A stretch of DNA of 46,546 bases from assembly GCF_001455965.1 (NCBI RefSeq), contig NZ_LKKO01000046.1:1-46546 (forward strand). Direction: 5' to 3'. Shown in pieces: positions 17,126 through 24,603 of the stretch. Both the position numbers and the translations under genes were made by a program. Under the pieces are notes generated by a model. The model did not search any database, was not told the DNA's origin, and saw only the letters and a program-made list of their open reading frames with translations. How positions within the stretch are numbered: position 1 is the first letter of the stretch; every line of letters begins with the position of its first letter. Source of the stretch: Methylobacterium sp. GXS13 (GTDB lineage Bacteria; Pseudomonadota; Alphaproteobacteria; Rhizobiales; Beijerinckiaceae).

Positions 17126-17903
17126 GCCGTCACCTGTCCCTCGGTGCTTCGGGCGCGATCCCGCGGCACGCTTCGGGGGTCCGTCCGGGGGCTGACCGGC
17201 GGGCTCGGGGGATGGGGCGGTGCCCGCGTCGGTGGCTCTCAGCCGCCATCGCCCCGGGCGGCGAACCGATGCGGGGCGTGTCTCGGATGCGGGCGTGAGG
17301 TCGGGCGGCAGTTTGCCCGGCGGGGGCGGAAAAATGCTCCCGCGGCGACCCGGGTCTGGGCTGACCCTGAGCAACTTGCGGACCCGCCCACTACGAGGCG
17401 GAGGTCGGGTGAGAGACCACGGCGGTGAATGCGGGTTCCGGGGGCGTCTCGGCTGCGAAGCGGCTTGGCCAATGGTTTGGCCGAAGGCTTGGCCGTGCGG
17501 CTTGGGCGCCATGGGCAGTGACCGCTGGCATTGGAGTCGCAGGATCGGGGCGCTGACAAGACATCGCGACGAGAAAGACGGCAGCGGCCGGGGGTGATGC
17601 CCGGCCGGTGCCGCGGGTCGCCGCGGGGATCGGATCCCGCGCGTATCTGGCCGACACCTGGGTCCCCGCGGCGTCCCGCGTCCCTCGTGCTGGGTCTCTT
17701 GGGCCATGCCCCCGGCGCCGCGAGGCGGGTGGGGACGATGACGCGTGTGCGGGTGCGGCATCCTGTCTGGCGGAATCGCGCTGCAAAATGCACGGCCCCT
17801 GAACCCTTCGCGGGAATCGGCCGTTTAGGTCCCGGTCTGCGCGCCCGCAGGCTTGAGCCGATTGCCGGAGGTGACGAACGCCGGGCATGGAAGAGCAGGT
17901 TCG
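17126..17903. other. Gene-poor interval before the LOV kinase
   Basis: Together with 16912-17096 this is about 1 kb without a gene I can support. Open frames on both strands are low-complexity, Arg/Pro-rich translations. A minus-strand frame starting at an ATG near 17509 would give a Pro-rich protein ending at 17123, but I cannot recognise it. A short 12-base periodicity (units like GCTTGGCC plus four bases) occurs at about 17462-17510. It may hold an untranslated RNA or decayed genes. Confidence 0.4.
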
Positions 17904-19025
17904 ATGGAACAGCCCGACGCCTGGCACCAGACCGACCGGCTCGATACCGAACACGGCAAGGGTGATCCGTTCGCCGCCGCAGTCCGCGCCACGCGGATGG
18001 CCATGATCATCACCAACCCGCGCCTGCCCGACAACCCGATCGTCTTCGCCAACGACGCGTTCCTGCGGATGAGCGGCTACGAGCGTGCGGACGTGCTCGG
18101 CCGCAATTGCCGCTTCCTCCAGGGCGAGCAGACCGATCGCGGCGCCGTGGCGCTGATCCGCGAGGCCGTTCTGGCGCAGCGCGACATCGCCATCGACGTG
18201 CTGAACTACCGCAAGGACGGGGCGCCGTTCTGGAATGCCCTGTATCTCAGCCCGGTCGCCAACGAGGCCGGCGAGGTGCTGTTCTTCTTCGCCTCGCAGC
18301 TCGACGTCACCGACCGGGTGGATGCGCATCTGCGGGTCCAGCAGGAGAAGGACCATTTCGAGGCCGAGGTCGCCCGCCGGACCCGGGACCTGACCGAGGC
18401 CCTGGCGACGCAGACCATGCTGGTCCACGAGGTCGATCACCGGGTCAAGAACAACCTCCAGATGATCGCGGCCCTGCTCGCCATGCAGACCAAGGCGATC
18501 ACCGACCCCGCGGCGCGCACCGCCATGGAGGCGATGCTGACCCGCGTGGAGGCCCTCGGCACGGTCCACCGCCGGCTCTACCAATCCAACAACGTCGAGC
18601 GCTTCGACGTCGCCGAATTCGCCCGCGACCTCGCCACCGACTTGGTCCGCGGCTCGGGCCTCGACCGCATCCGCCTGCACCTGGACCTCGAGACGGTGGA
18701 GATCCCGGTCGCCAAGGCCCCGCCGGTGGCGCTGATGATGAACGAGCTGATCACCAATGCGCTCAAGCATGCCTTCCCGGACAACCGGGCCGGCCGGCTG
18801 TCCGTGACGGTGGCGCCGGACGAGCGCTACTTCACCATCAAGATCGTCGACGACGGGGTCGGCATGCCGGTGCAGGTCATGGAGCAGCGCTCGTTCGGCA
18901 AGCGGCTGATCGGTACCCTGTGCCGTCAGCTCAATGCCAGCATCGCCTGGCAGGCGAACGACCCGGGCACGATCGTCAACGTCCGCTTGCCCCGCGAGAT
19001 GGCGACCGGTCTGGAGGCCTCATGA
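17904..19025 (+). CDS. LOV-domain histidine kinase (HisKA_2 type)
   Basis: A 373-residue cytoplasmic sensor kinase. Residues about 22-138 are a PAS/LOV domain with the flavin-binding signature GRNCRFLQG. Cys69 is the residue that forms a blue-light adduct with FMN in this family. A short coiled-coil linker follows. Then comes VHEVDHRVKNNLQM with the likely phospho-accepting His179, and an ATPase domain with MNELITNALKHAF and DDGVGMP. ATG at 17904 has AGG 5 bases upstream. Its stop overlaps the downstream receiver gene, its likely partner. Confidence 0.92.
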   Translation: MEQPDAWHQTDRLDTEHGKGDPFAAAVRATRMAMIITNPRLPDNPIVFANDAFLRMSGYERADVLGRNCRFLQGEQTDRGAVALIREAVLAQRDIAIDVLNYRKDGAPFWNALYLSPVANEAGEVLFFFASQLDVTDRVDAHLRVQQEKDHFEAEVARRTRDLTEALATQTMLVHEVDHRVKNNLQMIAALLAMQTKAITDPAARTAMEAMLTRVEALGTVHRRLYQSNNVERFDVAEFARDLATDLVRGSGLDRIRLHLDLETVEIPVAKAPPVALMMNELITNALKHAFPDNRAGRLSVTVAPDERYFTIKIVDDGVGMPVQVMEQRSFGKRLIGTLCRQLNASIAWQANDPGTIVNVRLPREMATGLEAS

Positions 19026-19471
19026 GCGAGCCGATGCGCATCCTCGTCGTCGAGGACGAAGCCCTGATCCTGATGCAGATCGAGATGATGCTGGAGGAGG
19101 CCGGCTATCGTGTCGTGGGCACCGCCATGACGGCGACCGAGGCTATTGCCCTGGTCCACGAGACCCGGCCCGAACTGGTCCTGATCGATCTGCGCCTCGG
19201 CGACGATTCCTCGGGGGTGGACGTGGCGCATGCGGTGCGCGCCATCGGCGGCATCACGGCCGCGTTCATGACCGCCAACGCCCGGGCCCTCTCGGACGAC
19301 CTGGAGGGCGCCACGGCGGTGATCGCCAAGCCGTTCACCGGCGCAGTGCTGGAGGAATCCCTGGCCTATCTCGAGGATTGCGTCCGCCGGCCGCCCCCGG
19401 CCGAGCTGGTGCCGACGGGGATGCGTTTGGCCCCGGCCCTGCTCAAGACCTTCGCCCAGATGCGGGCGTGA
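19022..19471 (+). CDS. Single-domain response regulator
   Basis: A 149-residue receiver protein. VVEDEALIL provides the acidic pair, LVLIDLRLG the phospho-accepting Asp56, and VIAKPF the conserved Lys. There is no output domain, only a ~25-residue tail. Four-base overlap with the LOV kinase gene makes a cognate light-signalling pair very likely. Such receivers usually relay phosphate to other proteins or act by competition. Confidence 0.9.
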   Translation: MSEPMRILVVEDEALILMQIEMMLEEAGYRVVGTAMTATEAIALVHETRPELVLIDLRLGDDSSGVDVAHAVRAIGGITAAFMTANARALSDDLEGATAVIAKPFTGAVLEESLAYLEDCVRRPPPAELVPTGMRLAPALLKTFAQMRA

Positions 19472-19515
19472 AGCCCGCCCTCGACAGACCGACCGCCCTG
19501 GCTAGAGTGCCGGCC

Positions 19516-19980
19516 ATGCCACGCTTCGCCGTTCCACGCCCGTTCCTCGCCGCCCTCGCGGGTCTGCTGCTCCTGCCCGGTGCCGCACGGGCGGAACCGT
19601 GCGACGACCTCGCCCGCCAGATCGCCGGTGCGATCGGCGGCAAGGTCGGGAAGCGCTCCGGGCCGAGCATCGACATCCGCTTGGCCGGACCGATCCGGTT
19701 CGACGTGACCTGCCGGGCCGAGCCGATCGTGCAGGCCACCTCCGCCGAGCCCGCCCCCTCGGCGGCCTTCTTCCGCGACCTTGCGACAGCCTCCGAGATC
19801 CTGATCGGCGAGCCGGCCGCCCGGGTCGAGCCGATCATCGCCGACGCCTACCGGACCGCCCTGGCGGAGCGCCGCAAGTCCTTCATCCAGCAAAGCGGCT
19901 GGTCGGCCTCCTGCTATACGGACCCCGGCAGCAGCACGACGCGCACCCTCTGCTCGGTCGGGCGCATTCCGCCCCGCTGA
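19516..19980 (+). CDS. Secreted protein of unknown function
   Basis: 154 residues with a signal peptide (hydrophobic AALAGLLLLPGAARA, cleavage after about residue 26). The mature part has four cysteines, including CDDLARQIAGAIGG and ASCYTDPGSS. No known domain recognised. ATG at 19516 was chosen because it immediately precedes the signal sequence; the open frame continues upstream only as a shadow of the receiver gene. It is 44 bases after the receiver stop and might be cotranscribed. Confidence 0.7.
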   Translation: MPRFAVPRPFLAALAGLLLLPGAARAEPCDDLARQIAGAIGGKVGKRSGPSIDIRLAGPIRFDVTCRAEPIVQATSAEPAPSAAFFRDLATASEILIGEPAARVEPIIADAYRTALAERRKSFIQQSGWSASCYTDPGSSTTRTLCSVGRIPPR

Positions 19981-20180
19981 GGCCGGCTTGACCGACGCTC
20001 TGGCCGGTTCGATCCCGGCGTCAAAGAGCCGGACGGAGTCGACCCTGACGGAGTGACCCGCGGCGCGCGCCGCTCGATCGTCACCAAAGCCTCCGGGCGT
20101 TCGTCGTCTCTCGGCCGGGCTCCAAAGATCGGCCGGGCAAAGTCTACGCCCGCACCACGCTGGCGCGGGCGCGGGGCTGA

Positions 20181-20720
20181 TCAATACTCGATCACGTCCT
20201 CGAGCGCGTAGTGCTTCACGGTCTTCCGGTTGGCGATCAGTTCGTCCACAGTCGGCTCGCCCTTCAGGGCGCGGGCGATGGCGAGTTTCGTCGCCTCATA
20301 GTTCGTCCGGTACAGGTCCTTGCGGTCGAGATTGTCGTCCTCGGCGCAGCGGGGGTCGAGCCAGATCATGATGATCATGCACAGCTCGTCGAGCCCGTCC
20401 TTCGGTAGAACGCCCTCGATGATGCAATCCACGATCGCGTCGCCGGTGGCGGCCTGGACGACGCCGCCGAGCAGCTCGACATACTCGGCGGTGTGGATCG
20501 TCGCCTTGGTGGTCATCATCGTGGCCGGGCGCACCAGCTGGTTGAGATCGCGCACCACGAACATCCGGGTATGGCCCTGGACCTGCCCCATCATCGAGGC
20601 GAAGGCCTGACCCACCGGCCCGCGCACCGAGCCGATCAGCACCTCGGGCATCGCATCGGTGTACTGCCCCTCGGCCGCCAGCACCGTGGCCTCGCCCGTG
20701 CGGAACCAGATCTCTTGCAT
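20181..20720 (-). CDS. Formaldehyde-activating enzyme (Fae) family paralogue lacking the catalytic His
   Basis: 179 residues aligning throughout to Fae, the enzyme that condenses formaldehyde with tetrahydromethanopterin in methylotrophs. Shared features are the IGSVRGPVGQAF segment (Fae has IGPRGSPAETAF), a central TKATIHTAEYVELLGG and the C-terminal NYEATKLAIARALKGEP. The Fae motif AHIDLIIG is here AMPEVLIG, so the His proposed to act in catalysis is Met24. The protein may bind a pterin or formaldehyde without catalysing the reaction. ATG at 20720 has GGGGAG 9 bases upstream. Confidence 0.85.
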   Translation of the reverse strand: MQEIWFRTGEATVLAAEGQYTDAMPEVLIGSVRGPVGQAFASMMGQVQGHTRMFVVRDLNQLVRPATMMTTKATIHTAEYVELLGGVVQAATGDAIVDCIIEGVLPKDGLDELCMIIMIWLDPRCAEDDNLDRKDLYRTNYEATKLAIARALKGEPTVDELIANRKTVKHYALEDVIEY

Positions 20721-20785
20721 GTGTCGCGACTCCCCGTGTCAGGTCGCCCGGGGGAGACATCATCGGGGCGGCGGCGTCAATCGGT

Positions 20786-22030
20786 TCAGAGCAGGCCGAC
20801 CCCGTCGAGGACGCCGACCATGGCGAACGCCACGGTCAGGCCGGACACGCCGTAGACCACCCATTTGTAGGCGCCCCGCACCCGCCGATCCTCCGGAAGG
20901 GCCCGCGTGGCCAGCAGGATCAGAAGGCCTAGCGCCAGTGGCAGCAGCAGCGCGTTCATCACCTCCACGGCGATGTTGAGCGCCACGAGATTCGTCACCA
21001 GCTCGACGGCGACAGCCCCCGCCACGACCACCAGCGCGAAGGCACCGTAGAAGACCGGCGCCTCGCGGGGCGACTGTTCGAGGGAATGCGGTCGGCCGGT
21101 CACGTCGCCGAAGCCCCAGGCAAGCGCCAGCGCGACGACGTTGAGGGCCACAAACGCGGCCGCGACGATGCCCACCCCGAACACCACCTGCCCGAGCCAG
21201 GGGCCGAGCGCGGGCGTGAAGGCGCCGGCCAAGTCACCCACGGTCTCCAGGCCGTTCTTGGTCCCCTGCCCGGCCTGACCGATCGTTGCGGCGGCCGCGA
21301 TCAGGATCGCGCCCATCACGCATTGGGAGACCACGGCCCCCACGAAGGTGTCGAGCCGCGCGTTCCGGGCATGGTCCCAGCCGAGGCCTTTGTCGACGAT
21401 CGCCGATTGCTGGTAGAAGATCATCCACGGCATGATGACCGCGCCGATATTGGCGGCGATCAGTACCCGGTAGGAGCTGTCCCCGAGGGGGATGTGGGCA
21501 AAGGAGGCGACGATGTCGCCCGGGTTCGGCCGGGCCGCGACGGCGAGCCCGATAAAGACGAGTTCGAACAGCCCGACTGCGATCGCCACGACCTCGACGC
21601 GCCGGTAGCCCCCGGTGAACACCAGCCCGAGAAGCAGGGCAACGGGCAGTCCGAGGCTTGCGATTCGCGGCACCCCGAACAGGTCGCCGATCCCGGCAAT
21701 GCCGGAGAACTCGGTGACGATCGCTCCGACCCCGGCGATCACGAGGCCGGTATACGACACCCAGGCCCAGACCGGCCCGTAATGCGCACGGATCAGCTCT
21801 CCGTGGCCACGACCGGTCGCGGTCCCCAGGCGGACCGTCAGCTCCTGAACGATGTACAGGATCGGTACGAGCAGGATCTGCAGCAGCAGCAGGGAGTAAC
21901 CCCACCGGGCACCACTCTGTGCCGCCGTTATGAGGCTGCCGACATCCGTATCGGCGAGCATCACGACGAGACCGGGGCCGGCGGTCTTGAGGAAGGTGGA
22001 CAGGCGAGGCAGGGAAGCGGCGTTCGGCAC
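20786..22030 (-). CDS. NRAMP-family metal transporter, atypical metal-site motifs
   Basis: A 414-residue membrane protein with about 11 helices. The family fold is suggested by GPGLVVMLADTDVGSLITAAQSGA in helix 1 and by GAVIMPWMIFYQQSA in helix 6. Classical NRAMP transporters have DPGN in helix 1 and MPH in helix 6; here these read DTDVGS and MPWM. Divalent cation transport is likely, but the preferred metal (Mn, Fe or Mg) cannot be inferred. Start is GTG at 22030. It lies 65 bases upstream of the fae-like gene on the same strand, so cotranscription is possible. Confidence 0.75.
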   Translation of the reverse strand: MPNAASLPRLSTFLKTAGPGLVVMLADTDVGSLITAAQSGARWGYSLLLLQILLVPILYIVQELTVRLGTATGRGHGELIRAHYGPVWAWVSYTGLVIAGVGAIVTEFSGIAGIGDLFGVPRIASLGLPVALLLGLVFTGGYRRVEVVAIAVGLFELVFIGLAVAARPNPGDIVASFAHIPLGDSSYRVLIAANIGAVIMPWMIFYQQSAIVDKGLGWDHARNARLDTFVGAVVSQCVMGAILIAAAATIGQAGQGTKNGLETVGDLAGAFTPALGPWLGQVVFGVGIVAAAFVALNVVALALAWGFGDVTGRPHSLEQSPREAPVFYGAFALVVVAGAVAVELVTNLVALNIAVEVMNALLLPLALGLLILLATRALPEDRRVRGAYKWVVYGVSGLTVAFAMVGVLDGVGLL

Positions 22031-22112
22031 GGCTCAGGAACAGTCCCGGGCGAGGGCCGTTCCGGCGGGAGCCTGCGGCGTTTTTTCAGGTCCGGCGGGC
22101 GGGAGAGAAGTG

Positions 22113-22328
22113 ATGGCGGAGAGCACGGATCGAGGAGGCGGCTGGAGCCTTCAGGCGAGCGCCGTGCCGGACGGGGTGCGGCTCGAACTGGCCTTGGCCG
22201 ATCTCGGCGGCGGCCCGGTTACGGCAGCGATCGTGCTGGATCGGTCGGAGGCCCGCGCCTTCGCCCGAGCCCTGCTGGCTGCCGCCCGCGACGCGGCCGA
22301 GCGCACCTTTCCCAAGCCCGGCTCTTGA
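22113..22328 (+). CDS. Small hypothetical protein (71 aa)
   Basis: 71 residues, acidic and Ala-rich. It has a Gly-rich N-terminus, a beta-like WSLQASAVPDGVRLELALADL segment and an amphipathic C-terminal helix RSEARAFARALLAAARDAA. ATG at 22113 has a good GGGAGAG upstream. Third-position GC bias supports coding. No domain recognised. Divergent from the NRAMP gene. Confidence 0.6.
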   Translation: MAESTDRGGGWSLQASAVPDGVRLELALADLGGGPVTAAIVLDRSEARAFARALLAAARDAAERTFPKPGS

Positions 22329-22365
22329 CGATCGATCTCAGGCCGGGCGCCGCTGGCCCGGATCC

Positions 22366-22827
22366 CTATTGGACGAAGCCCGGATTGCGGCCGGGCAATC
22401 GCGGCACCACCGTGCCCCGCTTCTCGATTGGCCCGTCGCAGGCATAGGCGAATTCGCTCTTCTGCGGATCGAACACGGTCTCGCCGGTGATCCGGCAATC
22501 CTCGCGCACGGTCTCGTCGAGATAGGCACGGGCAGCGGTGCGAAACCGCGTCACCCGGCTTGCCGCCGGATCTGGATCGATCCGCACGTCGCTCAGATTG
22601 CAGCCGGCATATTCCCGCAGGGCGTTGGAGACGATCAGCATCCGGCGGATCTGCCGGTTGTCGTAGACTTCGTAGGGTTCCTTGCAGCCGATGGTGACGA
22701 CCTGCGGCGCGAGTGCGACGTAGTTCCGCGAGATATACGAGAACCCGGTGGTGCAGCCGGCCAGCCCCAGGCCGACGGTCACCAAGCCGATGGGCAGCAG
22801 AGCCGCGCGCCGTCGCATCCTCGTCAT
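22366..22827 (-). CDS. Putative lipoprotein of unknown function
   Basis: 153 residues. The N-terminus is basic (MTRMRRR), followed by a hydrophobic stretch ending in the lipobox LAGC at about residues 22-25, so it should be lipid-anchored after signal peptidase II cleavage. The mature part includes IGCKEPYEVYDNRQIRRML and three more cysteines. No domain recognised. The ATG at 22818 is an alternative start. Confidence 0.7.
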   Translation of the reverse strand: MTRMRRRAALLPIGLVTVGLGLAGCTTGFSYISRNYVALAPQVVTIGCKEPYEVYDNRQIRRMLIVSNALREYAGCNLSDVRIDPDPAASRVTRFRTAARAYLDETVREDCRITGETVFDPQKSEFAYACDGPIEKRGTVVPRLPGRNPGFVQ

Positions 22828-22989
22828 CCCAAGCCCAATTCCAGCCCCGTCGCGAAGCCGACGCCCGGCGGAAGCACCGTGGTGCATTGAAACGGCCCCG
22901 CTTGACCAGTCAATGCGTTTGTCGCCCCGAACGGCTTGGCGCACGCAAGCGGTCCGCGTTGTTGCGACGGGGCGGTGGATGGCGCAGCC

Positions 22990-23586
22990 TCAGTCGCCGA
23001 ACGCATCGCCAACCAGACGATGCACGTAACGGAACGCCTCCGTCGCCCCGGCTGCGGCGCGTGCCTCGCCGTCGGCCGCGAGCGCGATCCGGTCGAGGGC
23101 CGTCGTGAATTGCCGCCAGTGCAGCCCCCGGCCATCCGGATGCCCGGCGAGGTGGCGGGCGCCGTGGGCCTCTGAAAGGCCGAGCTTCCGGGCTTCCTTG
23201 AGCAGGATGGCCGCGCCGAGATTCGAGCCTTCGGCGACATAGAGCCAACCGAGGCCGGCCGCGGGATCGATCGCGTCCCCGCGCAGCCTGGGCTCGTCGA
23301 GGACCCGGCCGGTTACGTCGCACAGGTCCTGCGTGATCAGCGCAAGACGGCGCCTTCCGTCGAGATCGGGCAGGACGGGCCCGAGCGCGCCGTCGTGATA
23401 GAGCGGATCGACCCGTGCGTGAAAGCGGTATTGAACCTGGAGGAACAGCGCGTACCGCTCGAGGCTCGCGAAAGGCTGGCCCGCCATGACGCGCCGGTCG
23501 AGCTGATCATGGGCCGCCGCGGTCGCAGACCGCAGGCGCTTCACGCGGCTGCCTGCTTCGACCGTATCGGATGTTGAAACGTCCAT
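22990..23586 (-). CDS. Biliverdin-producing heme oxygenase
   Basis: 198 residues of the heme oxygenase fold. The N-terminal LRSATAAAHDQLDRR carries the proximal heme-ligand His (about residue 26). The distal helix GWLYVAEGSNLGAAIL has the conserved glycines. It would oxidise heme to biliverdin, CO and iron, either for iron recovery or to supply a bilin chromophore to a phytochrome; no phytochrome or iron uptake gene is adjacent. Several in-frame ATGs exist (23586, 23595, 23604). Divergent from lexA. Confidence 0.83.
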   Translation of the reverse strand: MDVSTSDTVEAGSRVKRLRSATAAAHDQLDRRVMAGQPFASLERYALFLQVQYRFHARVDPLYHDGALGPVLPDLDGRRRLALITQDLCDVTGRVLDEPRLRGDAIDPAAGLGWLYVAEGSNLGAAILLKEARKLGLSEAHGARHLAGHPDGRGLHWRQFTTALDRIALAADGEARAAAGATEAFRYVHRLVGDAFGD

Positions 23587-23793
23587 GCGACCCATGTCTT
23601 GCATTCGGCACCCGGTCATCCACCGTGGTCGAGGCGCACTCTGCCCAGGTTGAGGGGGCCCTTGCCGTCCGGCGCGAACCTTCATAGCGTCCCGACTATC
23701 CGATGCGATTCAGGTCACCGTGAGGCCGACCGGCAGACTGTGTAGGCTCGCGCGTCGGAGCGCCCCGGCCCATCAAGCTTGGCCGGATGAGGC

Positions 23794-23837
23794 TTGCAGA
23801 ACACTTGCGGAACGTTTAACGTGTTCGTGATTTGTTT
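23794..23837 (+). promoter_or_regulatory. lexA promoter with two LexA boxes
   Basis: GAACACTTGCGGAAC (23799-23813) is a perfect LexA operator in inverse orientation (GAAC-N7-GAAC). A second site, GTTCGTGATTTGTTT (23823-23837), differs by one base from GTTC-N7-GTTC. TTGCAG (23794-23799) and TAACGT (23817-23822), 17 bases apart, may be -35 and -10. Autorepression of lexA is expected. Confidence 0.88.
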
Positions 23838-23883
23838 CTGAGGCCGCGTCGATGCGGTCCGCCAAGCCGCGAGTCCCCCGTCG

Positions 23884-24603
23884 ATGCTCACGCGCAAGCA
23901 ATTGGACCTCCTGCGTTTCATTCAGAGCCGCATGCAGGAATGCGGCGTCCCTCCCTCGTTCGACGAGATGAAGGATGCCCTCGATCTGAAGTCCAAGTCG
24001 GGCATCCACCGGCTGATCACGGCCCTGGAGGAGCGCGGCTTCCTGCGGCGCCTGCCGAACCGGGCTCGGGCCATCGAGGTGATCCGCATCCCGGAGAGCC
24101 TGTCCCAGCCTGCCGCGCCGCCCGCAGAGCCCCGCCGCTTCACCCCCAGCGTGGTCGAAGGCGGCAAGTCCAAGCTGCCGGCCCAGCCCCCGACAACCCG
24201 GATGATCGACGACGGCGGACGCGCCATCTCGATTCCCGTGATGGGCCGGATCGCGGCCGGTACGCCGGTCTCGGCGATCCAGAACCAGAGCCACGCCATC
24301 ACCATGTCGCCGGACTTCCTGGCCGGTGGCGAGCATTACGCCCTCGAAGTGCGCGGCGACTCGATGGTCGATGCCGGCATCCTCGACGGCGACCTCGTGG
24401 TGATCCGCAAGCAGGACACGGCCAACACCGGCGACATCATCGTGGCCTTGATCGACGACGAGGAGGCCACGCTGAAGCGCCTGCGCCGTCGCGGCTCCTC
24501 GATCGCCCTGGAGGCCGCCAACCCGGCTTACGAGACCCGCGTTCTGGGTCCCGACCGCGTCCAGATCCAGGGTCGGCTCGTCAGCCTCGTCCGCCGCTAC
24601 TGA
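23884..24603 (+). CDS. lexA: LexA, SOS repressor
   Basis: 239 residues. The N-terminal winged helix (MLTRKQLDLLRFIQSRM; SGIHRLITALEERGF) binds the operators. A long linker leads to the S24-type peptidase domain. The self-cleavage site is Ala125-Gly126 (GRIAAGTP). The catalytic pair is Ser160 (RGDSMVD) and Lys198 (ATLKRL). RecA filaments trigger cleavage after DNA damage. It is the presumed regulator of the imuA cassette and the small gene at 43480-43584. Its end overlaps the convergent comEC by 7 bases. Confidence 0.96.
   Translation: MLTRKQLDLLRFIQSRMQECGVPPSFDEMKDALDLKSKSGIHRLITALEERGFLRRLPNRARAIEVIRIPESLSQPAAPPAEPRRFTPSVVEGGKSKLPAQPPTTRMIDDGGRAISIPVMGRIAAGTPVSAIQNQSHAITMSPDFLAGGEHYALEVRGDSMVDAGILDGDLVVIRKQDTANTGDIIVALIDDEEATLKRLRRRGSSIALEAANPAYETRVLGPDRVQIQGRLVSLVRRY

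Noticed and set aside
17462..17510. Short 12-base repeats as a repeat-protein gene
   Set aside because: Only about four imperfect units and no convincing frame; likely low-complexity sequence.
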